Shown piece by piece: positions 26,407 to 33,809 of a DNA stretch of 51,904 nt (its first letter is position 1; each line of letters opens with the position of its first letter). A model generated the notes under the pieces. It was not told the DNA's origin. It searched no databases and worked only from the letters and a program-made list of their open reading frames with translations. The stretch comes from a virus. Where the stretch lies: the IMG/VR virus record IMGVR_UViG_3300026382_000023, positions 1 through 51,904 of that record; one strand, written 5' to 3'. The position numbers and the translations under genes are program-made.

Positions 26407-26762
26407 ACCCACAATATCTTCTAAACACATATCTTAAAAAATGGAACAATGTACTAGGCTGGTATGATAGTAAATAAACAGTTCTTAGCAACATGATATG
26501 TTCATTTAGTTCAATCTGCTAGTAGAAAAAAAATACTACTGTTAGATTATCTCGTACTATACCAGTCTGACATGGTAATAACGTGTTAAATGTAACATAC
26601 TGTTAGTGGGTTAGTATGGGATATATGATATGTTTTATTTTTTATATCCTCTTCGTAAAGATCCGTCCCGACGCCCTCCACCGCCCCGACCGTCATCCTC
26701 CCCCCAAGGCTAAAAGCAAAAATGATAGATATGTACGACAATGAACCATGCACTGCAATAAT
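26407..26762. other. Unusual non-coding region with inverted repeats and a GC-rich tract
   Basis: No convincing gene. It holds an imperfect long inverted repeat (26450-26475, GTACTAGGCTGGTAT; 26554-26578, ACTATACCAGTCTGACAT), with inner small dyads (AACATGATATGTT near 26492; AGTAG-A8-TACTACT near 26522), then an AT-rich part and a 49-base GC-rich tract at 26661-26709. It sits directly downstream of a nuclease gene. It could be a non-coding RNA, an origin-like or packaging site, or foreign sequence. Confidence 0.5.
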
Positions 26763-27128
26763 CTAATTACCATCCTTAACCTTACTATCTAATTCATCCT
26801 TTATCTCGTTAAAAATTTTAATTATAGGTTCTATTTCATCTTTCAACAAGTGTTTTAAGACATATTCTTTCGTATTGTCAAGATTTTCAATACCTAAACA
26901 GTACAATATAGCAATATCTTTAAGCATTGAATATTTTAGATATTGTCTGGTATTTTTATTAAGACTTTTTCTTGGCTTAGGTTTAACCTCAATAGCAGCT
27001 TTAATATAACCATCATGCACGATAACTAAGTCTGCCCTAGAATTACCGATCTTATATTCTGGATATACTTCTACACCTGAGTTTTTTAACTGTCTATAAA
27101 GTTCAAATTGTACATACGCTTCGTTCAT
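26763..27128 (-). CDS. PD-(D/E)XK family nuclease, conserved core
   Basis: The product is 121 residues from ATG at 27128. It carries NEAYVQFELYRQLKNSG (probable first acidic helix), VEVYPEYKIGNSRADLVIVHDG with the catalytic D in RADLVIV, then AAIEVKPKP with the E-x-K pair, and a helical end. This order matches small PD-(D/E)XK nucleases (VRR-NUC or HSDR-N-like). The ATG lacks a well-spaced ribosome binding site, and the open frame continues upstream to 27238 without any usual start codon but with protein-like content (ITIDDICITRPDVSKGIKFD). The true N-terminus probably lies in the frame at 27238-27288, one base out of register. Possible role: free-standing homing or host-DNA-degrading nuclease. 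Confidence 0.72.
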   Translation of the reverse strand: MNEAYVQFELYRQLKNSGVEVYPEYKIGNSRADLVIVHDGYIKAAIEVKPKPRKSLNKNTRQYLKYSMLKDIAILYCLGIENLDNTKEYVLKHLLKDEIEPIIKIFNEIKDELDSKVKDGN

Positions 27129-27288
27129 AGCCTTCTTCTTATCGAACTTAATCCCTTTTGATACATCTGGACGTGTTATACAAATATCGTCTATCGTAAT
27201 CTTTCGTTTATTCTTTTTAGATTTTGATCTATTTAACCTATTTTAATAGTCTTTGATATTTCTTTCTCCATGAGATTTTCTTACCCAT
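27129..27288 (-). pseudogene. Frameshifted N-terminal part of the nuclease gene (or a 16-codon gene)
   Basis: AAGGAGGTTGTT precedes ATG at 27288, which begins MGKKISWRKKYQRLLK then TAG (27238-27240). Removing one A from the AAAA at the end of this frame would continue it as NRLNRSKSKKNKRKITIDD into the nuclease at 27128, giving a basic N-terminal extension of about 54 residues. Either a single-base insertion broke the gene, a +1 shift at AAA-TAG is used, or the 16-codon frame is a separate peptide and the nuclease starts at 27128. A promoter-like TATATTACTCATATGG lies about 35 bases further upstream. Confidence 0.6.
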
Positions 27289-27403
27289 AACAACCTCCTT
27301 ATTTTGTATTTGTTTTACCATATGAGTAATATATAAACGTGATCTTTTAAAACATGTTATAAAACATTGAATTGAACTAACACCCTGTATAAGGACAATA
27401 GAG

Positions 27404-29551
27404 ATGGAAAGATTTAAACACATATCATACACGTATAGTAACAGGACTAAAAGATATACTATCTACACTGTAGGAGTTAAGAAGTTGTTATCTAAACTAT
27501 CTAAGAGGTATGGTAAATCTCTTATATCTTCTATAACTGCTAAAGTTAAAGATGCTAGCTTTGAGATATATGAGTTCTTTTTGCTAGAATTAGAGTATAT
27601 GTTAAAACAGTTCAAGAGTGATGAAGACGCTATTAACGATCTTATACCTGTATTACCTCTAGTTAACGATCTTATAGAGTTCATAGATACTAAAACATGG
27701 GTTAGAGAGAGATACGAACCTATAACTGAGAAGCTAGATCTATCATATGTTAAGACGGTTATGAGATATGAACCGTTACCACACCAGTTAAAGGTATTTG
27801 AAAAATATGAACGTGTTAAGCATATGGCTAACTTAAGAGGGTTCTTAATGGACGTAGCAGCTGGAGGAGGTAAAACATATACGTCTCTAGCACTAGGAGA
27901 AGCACTACATTATAACACCATTGTTATTATAGCGCCTAGGCAAGTATTACATCGTGTATGGGAAGAGTCTTTAAGAGGCGATAAAGAAAGATTATATAAA
28001 CAGAAGCAATCAGTATGTATGCTAGGTACTAAAGATAAAGAATACCATGGAGAAAGGTTTATAGTATTCCATTATGAATACTTAGATAAGATAGTTAAGA
28101 ACGATAAGTTACTTAAACAATTAAAACGTAAGAAACCATACCTTATAGTAGATGAGTTCCATAACTTTAACGAGATCAAATCTAAACGTACTAATAACCT
28201 GTTAGATTTTGTTAATAGGATAGATTTTAAAGATATAAGTCTATTAACAGGTACGCCTATTAAGATGTCTACTAAAGAACTTGTACCTATGTTATATATC
28301 TTAGATAAGAAATTCCCTCCTGTAGTAGATACGTTCATTAAGATCTATAGTAGCGTTAACATATATAACCAAGAACTATTACAGTATAGGTTTGGTTTAT
28401 ATAGAGAACGTGTGGAAAAAGATCAAAAAGGATTACCTAAACTTCATATAGACGAATACCGTGTTAAAATACCTGATCCAACGCCTTACCTTCTATCTAC
28501 TATAAAAGAAGAGGTTGAACTCTATAAGGTTAAAAGACTTAACGAAATACTCAATAACTTTACTAAATACGAAGATAAGTTCTTGTACCTGGTGAACTTA
28601 GCTAAGACAAGATATCTATCTGAAACTGATAAGCCTAGAGAAGTGGTTGATAAAATGTATAACGATTTTATTAATGATTGTGTTAAATTAAGACAGATAG
28701 TAGACGAAGGTAAACTAAGGAAACATCTATCCCTCTTGTATAAGGTTAAAGGATTTGAAGAAGATTACATATTACCATATCTGACTAATGATGAAAAGAA
28801 AGAATACAAAGAAGTAGCGCCTATATTTAAATATCCTAAGTTTAAAGTCATGGGTGAAGCGTTAGGCAAAATCATACTCGGTAAACGTATACAATGTTAT
28901 AACGAACTAGCTAAATATACTCCATATGAGAGATTTATAGAGATGACTGATAAGAAAACGTTGATATTTAGCAACTATGTATCCGTATGCGATACGGCAG
29001 TACGTACTTTAAAAAAGAAAAAATACAACCCTATAGGAGTATATGGCGACAGTACTAACGATCTTACTAAAATAGTTAAGAGGTTCTTTGAAGATCCTAA
29101 CGCCAACCCGTTAGTAGCTACGTATAAGTCATTATCTACTGGGGTACCATTAATAGTAGCTAACGTTATGTTAGCATTAGATTTACCATTTAGGATGTAT
29201 ATATTTGATCAAGCAGTAGCTAGATTACATCGTATAGGGCAGGATAAACCTGTATATGTATTTCTAATAAGGTTAGATAGTGGTGATGAGTTTAACATAA
29301 CTGATAGAGATCTTTTTATCCTAAATATGTCACAGATGAACGTAGAACTTATAACTAACGTAAAATTCCCTTACACCGTACCTACTATAACTAAAGAAGA
29401 ACCAGATAGTGAAGAAGATGTTGATATCGTTAAAGAAGAGGTAAGCGAGATAGCATTAGACTATGCTAGTAAGTATGATTTCGGTATCTTATCTACGTTA
29501 AAAGATTTCTTATTTAGAACGTTGATGACTGGTATAAAAATAAAAATATGA
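27404..29551 (+). CDS. Superfamily 2 helicase, SNF2/DEAD-like
   Basis: The product has 715 residues with TATAAGGACAATAGAG before the ATG. After a helical N-terminal domain (1-115), LPHQLKVFEKY (Q-like motif) leads to Walker A AAGGGKT at 152-158, DEFHNF at 250-255 (DExH) and LTGTPIK at 281-287 (motif III). A helical insertion follows, then KTLIFSNYVSVCDTA, LSTGVPLIVANVMLALDLPF and the SNF2-type motif VI ARLHRIGQDKPVYVF. The C-terminus is acidic. ATP-dependent DNA or RNA remodelling is expected. Similar helicases are conserved in jumbo phages, some with virion-associated versions. It stands alone between convergent or divergent units and ends in TGA at a bidirectional terminator. Confidence 0.9.
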   Translation: MERFKHISYTYSNRTKRYTIYTVGVKKLLSKLSKRYGKSLISSITAKVKDASFEIYEFFLLELEYMLKQFKSDEDAINDLIPVLPLVNDLIEFIDTKTWVRERYEPITEKLDLSYVKTVMRYEPLPHQLKVFEKYERVKHMANLRGFLMDVAAGGGKTYTSLALGEALHYNTIVIIAPRQVLHRVWEESLRGDKERLYKQKQSVCMLGTKDKEYHGERFIVFHYEYLDKIVKNDKLLKQLKRKKPYLIVDEFHNFNEIKSKRTNNLLDFVNRIDFKDISLLTGTPIKMSTKELVPMLYILDKKFPPVVDTFIKIYSSVNIYNQELLQYRFGLYRERVEKDQKGLPKLHIDEYRVKIPDPTPYLLSTIKEEVELYKVKRLNEILNNFTKYEDKFLYLVNLAKTRYLSETDKPREVVDKMYNDFINDCVKLRQIVDEGKLRKHLSLLYKVKGFEEDYILPYLTNDEKKEYKEVAPIFKYPKFKVMGEALGKIILGKRIQCYNELAKYTPYERFIEMTDKKTLIFSNYVSVCDTAVRTLKKKKYNPIGVYGDSTNDLTKIVKRFFEDPNANPLVATYKSLSTGVPLIVANVMLALDLPFRMYIFDQAVARLHRIGQDKPVYVFLIRLDSGDEFNITDRDLFILNMSQMNVELITNVKFPYTVPTITKEEPDSEEDVDIVKEEVSEIALDYASKYDFGILSTLKDFLFRTLMTGIKIKI

Positions 29552-29583
29552 GAACTAGGGATAGGTTATTCTATCCCTAGTTC
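29552..29583. terminator. Bidirectional terminator between convergent genes
   Basis: A 13-bp perfect stem GAACTAGGGATAG with a 6-base loop is followed by TTTT on the plus strand. It overlaps the end of the convergent gene at 29566. Confidence 0.88.
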
Positions 29584-30216
29584 TTTTATCATAGGTTCAG
29601 TTCTTCTATCTAGTAGAAAGATCCTATTGCCTTTGTACAATATCAACTGTTCTGATTCCTCTTCTACACTTATCCTAGATGCATCCATCCATTCATTTTT
29701 GATCAGTGGATTCTCTACCAACCCAGTATGAGTTTCCACTATCTTTGCTTTTATCTGTGGTACTACTAGGTAACTAACGTTATCTCTTGTATATAAACTT
29801 TCTATTTCATCTATTAACTCTTGATCTAGATCTAACCATCTTTTCCACTTGAATTTTAATACCTTACCTATAGGTTCTTTTTTCTTTTCTATCAGATACA
29901 ATTCTAAATCATCTACATCTGTTATGTAATCATCGATATATACGCCATATGGTTTCATTAACATGTTGATAATCTTAGTCATAGATTTAGATACGTCTGT
30001 TCTTACATCCTCTGGTAACGTATCTTTTATCCTTGGTAGTATCTCTTCAAAATCTAGATATTCATGTAGTGTTACCAGTTTTCCTTTCTCAACTCTCTTA
30101 ACAGGTATAAGATCAACTACTATCCCAGTATTTTCTTTATCGTTTATTTCACCATTGATAATACAAGATTTAATATCCGTATATAAACCGTTTAAAGATA
30201 GTCCTACTGTTAACAT
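29566..30216 (-). CDS. Hypothetical protein
   Basis: The product has 216 residues starting MLTVGLSLNGLYTD. The ATG at 30216 follows TTTAAGGAGGTAACT, whereas the ATG at 30267 lies inside the upstream gene. It is mixed alpha/beta and aspartate/glutamate-rich, with a C-terminal beta part (SEQLILYKGNRIFLLDRRTE). No motif, signal peptide or membrane span. It follows the FG-rich gene by 10 bases and is cotranscribed with it, presumably under the promoter motif at 30965. Possible partner of the FG-rich protein. Function unknown. Confidence 0.82.
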   Translation of the reverse strand: MLTVGLSLNGLYTDIKSCIINGEINDKENTGIVVDLIPVKRVEKGKLVTLHEYLDFEEILPRIKDTLPEDVRTDVSKSMTKIINMLMKPYGVYIDDYITDVDDLELYLIEKKKEPIGKVLKFKWKRWLDLDQELIDEIESLYTRDNVSYLVVPQIKAKIVETHTGLVENPLIKNEWMDASRISVEEESEQLILYKGNRIFLLDRRTEPMIKELGIE

Positions 30217-30226
30217 AGTTACCTCC

Positions 30227-30937
30227 TTAAATTTTTCTAATAACGTATTTAAATGTTTTGTTAGCATAGTTCACGATCATGAATAATCTTTCTTTACCGG
30301 CATCATATACCGGTGGTAATACTATAGGATCCTCGCATTTGAACTCTTTTGCTATTTCTGGATCATAAGGTATCTCATCTACTGTTTTAGTAGACGTATT
30401 TACATTCGTATCCATAGGTTCGTTTTTCTGTGTTCCAGTAGTTTCTAAAAAACTACTACTAAAACCTGTTGTTGTAGTAGTTGTTCTTGGAGCAGAAACA
30501 TTCCATCCACTTGCACCGAACCCAGTATTAGTTAAACCGTTAGGCACGAAACCGTTTGAACCAAAACCAGAAGCACCGAATCCAGTACCACCAAATCCTC
30601 CAAAACTACTCGAACTAACTTTACTTTTAGCCTGTTGTAGTAGATTCTCTATGAATTTACCAGCTTGTACTATACCGTTCTGTATATTGATATTACCATT
30701 AGCCTGCGTGTATAGTTGCTGTAGCATATTCATTATCTGGTTCAACCCTTGTATCTGAGTATTTACGTCTTTTCCAGATAGCCCAGCTAGCGCGTTATAT
30801 AGGTCCATAAGATAATTCTGTGGTACGCCTAGCTGTGCTAGTTGTTCTAAATACTTCTTCCAGTTATCCAGTACAGGATTAGGTCTTTGATAACCCATAC
30901 CTGCTTGATTGATGTTGTTGAAACCTCCTCCGAACAT
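30227..30937 (-). CDS. FG/GF-rich low-complexity protein
   Basis: The product has 236 residues with AAAAAGGAGATACT before the ATG. Residues about 1-20 are glycine/phenylalanine/asparagine-rich (MFGGGFNN), about 20-105 form a helical Q/N/L-rich domain, and about 108-160 contain about eight GF or FG dipeptides in an S/G/N/T-rich background (for example GFGASGFGSNGF). A T-rich patch (about 151-157) and a soluble beta-like C-terminal part (about 185-236) follow. The low-complexity part resembles cohesive FG sequences and the C-terminal tail of the 609-residue protein. Both genes have the same promoter motif. Possible roles: virion glue, assembly cofactor or phase-separating protein. Confidence 0.85.
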   Translation of the reverse strand: MFGGGFNNINQAGMGYQRPNPVLDNWKKYLEQLAQLGVPQNYLMDLYNALAGLSGKDVNTQIQGLNQIMNMLQQLYTQANGNINIQNGIVQAGKFIENLLQQAKSKVSSSSFGGFGGTGFGASGFGSNGFVPNGLTNTGFGASGWNVSAPRTTTTTTGFSSSFLETTGTQKNEPMDTNVNTSTKTVDEIPYDPEIAKEFKCEDPIVLPPVYDAGKERLFMIVNYANKTFKYVIRKI

Positions 30938-30964
30938 AGTATCTCCTTTTTCTTAGTGGTTTGA

Positions 30965-30980
30965 CATCTTAATAATATAC
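30965..30980 (-). promoter_or_regulatory. Candidate phage promoter motif
   Basis: The minus strand reads GTATATTATTAAGATG, 28 bases before the start codon of the FG-rich gene. It is identical to the proximal motif of the 609-residue gene. Confidence 0.7.
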
Positions 30981-30998
30981 CGATAGATTATTTTACGA

Positions 30999-31277
30999 TT
31001 AATACACAATATCAGTTATGTCTACGTAGCCTTTACTTTCATCTTTTTTATATACGTAGACTTCATTATCTAGAGTATACACTCCAACGTAATCATATTC
31101 TTCAGGCATCTCTTCGTACGGGCCTTCTTTGTAGTCCTCTATACTTGAGGATCTTTTGTATTCTATTTTCTTTACGTTACTTAACGGTAAGACTATATTA
31201 GCATCTGATTCTATAGGTTCGATATGGACCCATGATCCATTCACGTCTATAGATCTTACTTTAATTACATTAATCAT
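30999..31277 (-). CDS. Small acidic hypothetical protein
   Basis: The product has 92 residues with GAAAGGAGTCGCC before the ATG. It is acidic and beta-rich (INVIKVRSIDVNGSWVHIE, then DNEVYVYKKDESKGYVDI), resembling a small beta-barrel. It is a single-gene unit with its own promoter motif at 31308, and no clear hairpin separates it from the promoter of the next gene. No homologue recognised. Confidence 0.8.
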   Translation of the reverse strand: MINVIKVRSIDVNGSWVHIEPIESDANIVLPLSNVKKIEYKRSSSIEDYKEGPYEEMPEEYDYVGVYTLDNEVYVYKKDESKGYVDITDIVY

Positions 31278-31307
31278 GGCGACTCCTTTCTGTTTGTTTT
31301 CTACACA

Positions 31308-31323
31308 CGTCTTAATAATATAA
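31308..31323 (-). promoter_or_regulatory. Candidate phage promoter motif
   Basis: The minus strand reads TTATATTATTAAGACG, 31 bases before the start codon at 31277. Confidence 0.68.
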
Positions 31324-31342
31324 ACTTAAAAAAAGATTGAAA

Positions 31343-31369
31343 CCACAGATAGGATTGTCCTATCTGTGG
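31343..31369 (-). terminator. Rho-independent terminator of the portal gene
   Basis: A 12-bp perfect stem CCACAGATAGGA with a TTG loop is followed on the minus strand by a run of seven or eight T. Confidence 0.9.
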
Positions 31370-31373
31370 ACTT

Positions 31374-33752
31374 TTACTCTTCAGGTAGTTTAGGTTCAGC
31401 AGGTCCTTCTTCTTCAGTTTCATTGCTCTCGGTTTCATTATTATTTTCTTCGTTTGTCTCTTCATTTTTCGTTTCTTCGTTCTCTGTTTCTTCATTTTCA
31501 ATTTCTTCTTCCTCTTCAGCTTCACTAGTTGCTTTCTCTATAGCTTCATCGCTTTTATTTTTAAACTTAGTCATTTCTTTTAAGAACGGTATCAGTGATT
31601 TTTCTATACTCTCTATATAAGCTTTAAATTCATCCATTATACTATTCAATGGTTTACCGGTATCATCTATGCTGAATACTTCTACTAGCTCTGTCATATA
31701 GTTATGTTCTATCAACCACTTCTTGAGTATGATAGCTTTTACAGTATTTTTAACCACTTGTTCAGCTTTATCTCCTAACTCACCTACTAATTCATCTGGC
31801 ATTATATCCGTAGTAATGAATGTATCTAACAGATCTTCTAACTTAGTTTTGAAGTCATCGAACTTGTCAGCTATGTTATCATTTTCATTAACTACCGGTT
31901 CAGGTAGTTTAACATTTAATTTTCTAATAACTTTCTCTCTTATATATAGGATAAAATCATCATCGTTTAGACTAAGTATCTTGTCTTTTATTTCTTTGTT
32001 CTTGATATTAGCTCTTATATACTTCTTAATATCAGACATGTTAGCTTTTATAGTCGCATTTATCTCATCTATTAATTCCTGATCTAGCTTAATGATCTTT
32101 TTGTAGTAATCTGTGAAGTGTTTATTAAATACAGCTTGATAGGCTAGTATCTTTCTTGTAAACAATATGTTGTTAGTAACTATAGTAGTAGCAAACTCAG
32201 GGTTAAATCCTTCATCTACCAACTCAGGTGGTATTCCTAATGCTTTATATATTAGCTTATCTATTTTCTCTTTTACATCACTATCGATCTGTTTTATCTC
32301 TAAAGACGTTTCTTGTATATCTATTTTAACGTCAGGTAGTTGAGGATGATTAAAGTCAAATACGAATCCTACTTTATGCACCCAGTCAGCGATATCGTCT
32401 ACTTTCATTAACCCTACAGGCATAGTTAATTGCCTGCTTTTCATAACTTCAGATATTATTTTTTCCATAGTTGCTTCTGGGTTAATATCTGATTCATCCA
32501 TAGTAACTGATACTCTGGTCTGAGGTATGGATGACTTAATGAATGACATAAGTTCTACGAATAATATCATAGCTTTCATAGACGCTAATAAACTTATTTT
32601 TTCTAATAACGGTAATCCTACTCCATTTTTCCTATAATGTATAGCAAAATATTGTAGGTAGTTATTAGGTACGAATAACACTTTAACTTTCTTATCCTTT
32701 AATATCATGTCTAACGCTATATCTAATATACGTGCATTTTTACTATCACCTACTTCAGCTACAACATCTAATCCAGTTTTCTTTAATGATTTTTTAAGGT
32801 TCTCTAGAACTAACACGTTTTTAATATCTTCTAGTTCTTTAATAACAGGAGGCTCTTTAGTAAGTCCTTGAATCAGTTTTTTAGCTTTAGTTATGATCTT
32901 ATCTATAGATGACTGATTTTTGTTCTCTATGAAGTCTTTGATAGGACCAGTGATCTGTTGTCTATTTAACGGCCTGCCTATAGCATCTAGGAAAATGAAA
33001 TATCCATAATGATTAGACGGATCGTTTTTATCTATAACTGGTAAAACCGATTCAACAGGTAATTTCTTAATAATCGGTTTTTTACTAACTTCTTCTTGAT
33101 CTAATATAGCCAGTACATCTGTTTTCTTATCGTCTATAACTGAAAAAGCAGATTCATATCCAGCTGCAAAAATATCTTTATAGTATTCATCGGCTAATAC
33201 TATACCAGGGTTATCTGTGATCTCCATGAACGGAGTTTTAACGTTTAAAGTAACAGGCGGTATACTATTTACAAATGATTCAAATCCTTTTACCATATTC
33301 TTGTATTTACTATCTAACATCTTCTCTACAACCGTAGCAGGGAATATAAGCTCTATATACGCTCCTTTAGTAAACAATGCTTCTTCTATTATCGTTTTAA
33401 GTTTATCGTTTATTTGGTAATGTTCGTTAATATGTTTTCTTATCTTATCGGATATTATTAACTTAACGCTACTTGGTAACTGTATATCATCGAACGTTAC
33501 GTTAAGGTTAGGTACTAACATATCATTAGGAGATAAGATAGAACTTACTATCATCTCTACCGTAAGTTTTATATCAGGTAACAGATCGTAGATGCTATCT
33601 ACCAACTCTAATCTATTACGAACAAAATTAACACTCGATATGATTTTCTCTATATCTATGTTATACGTTTTGTTATTTACCTTTTCTTCTAGAAAATTGA
33701 CCATCCTTTTATATAGCTGGTCATAATTTAAAGGCATCCTCATTTTCGCCAT
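31374..33752 (-). CDS. Portal-like protein with acidic C-terminal tail
   Basis: The product has 792 residues with CAAGGAGTTACT before the ATG. Portal-like features: an N-terminal helical part with LPDIKLTVEMIVSSILSPND, a beta-rich wing-like region, a central part with PNNYLQYFAIHYRKNGVGLP (about 363-382), a long helix, and IYKALGIPPELVDEGFNPEF at about 501-520 followed by TTIVTNNILFTRKILAYQ, as found in the clip/stem region of large phage portals. The portal is the dodecameric head vertex that takes the terminase and then the neck. The last 55-60 residues are a glutamate/asparagine/threonine run that is unusual for a portal. Single-gene unit. Confidence 0.75.
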   Translation of the reverse strand: MAKMRMPLNYDQLYKRMVNFLEEKVNNKTYNIDIEKIISSVNFVRNRLELVDSIYDLLPDIKLTVEMIVSSILSPNDMLVPNLNVTFDDIQLPSSVKLIISDKIRKHINEHYQINDKLKTIIEEALFTKGAYIELIFPATVVEKMLDSKYKNMVKGFESFVNSIPPVTLNVKTPFMEITDNPGIVLADEYYKDIFAAGYESAFSVIDDKKTDVLAILDQEEVSKKPIIKKLPVESVLPVIDKNDPSNHYGYFIFLDAIGRPLNRQQITGPIKDFIENKNQSSIDKIITKAKKLIQGLTKEPPVIKELEDIKNVLVLENLKKSLKKTGLDVVAEVGDSKNARILDIALDMILKDKKVKVLFVPNNYLQYFAIHYRKNGVGLPLLEKISLLASMKAMILFVELMSFIKSSIPQTRVSVTMDESDINPEATMEKIISEVMKSRQLTMPVGLMKVDDIADWVHKVGFVFDFNHPQLPDVKIDIQETSLEIKQIDSDVKEKIDKLIYKALGIPPELVDEGFNPEFATTIVTNNILFTRKILAYQAVFNKHFTDYYKKIIKLDQELIDEINATIKANMSDIKKYIRANIKNKEIKDKILSLNDDDFILYIREKVIRKLNVKLPEPVVNENDNIADKFDDFKTKLEDLLDTFITTDIMPDELVGELGDKAEQVVKNTVKAIILKKWLIEHNYMTELVEVFSIDDTGKPLNSIMDEFKAYIESIEKSLIPFLKEMTKFKNKSDEAIEKATSEAEEEEEIENEETENEETKNEETNEENNNETESNETEEEGPAEPKLPEE

Positions 33753-33809
33753 AGTAACTCCTTGAAATTTTTAATCACTTGAAAAATAGGGCTCTTAAAA
33801 GGATTTAAT

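Noticed and set aside
26500-26545. T-arm-like sequence TTTAGTTCAATCTGCTAG, possible tRNA
   Set aside because: No acceptor or anticodon stems could be paired with it and the stem flanking the loop does not match.
26586-26696. 36-codon minus-strand frame starting at ATG 26696 with GGGGGGAGG upstream
   Set aside because: The first 12 codons come from the GC-rich anomaly and the rest from AT-rich non-coding sequence. Codon use does not match the neighbours, so I list it only as part of the GC-tract finding.
27238-27432. 64-codon minus-strand frame starting inside the helicase gene start region
   Set aside because: Its first 48 codons have no ribosome binding site and run through the intergenic spacer. 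Only the final 16 codons (from 27288) have one, and these are treated as the frameshifted N-terminus of the nuclease.
31301-31620. Antisense or shifted K-rich and S/F-rich frames over the portal's acidic tail
   Set aside because: These are shadows of the low-complexity GAA-rich coding sequence.
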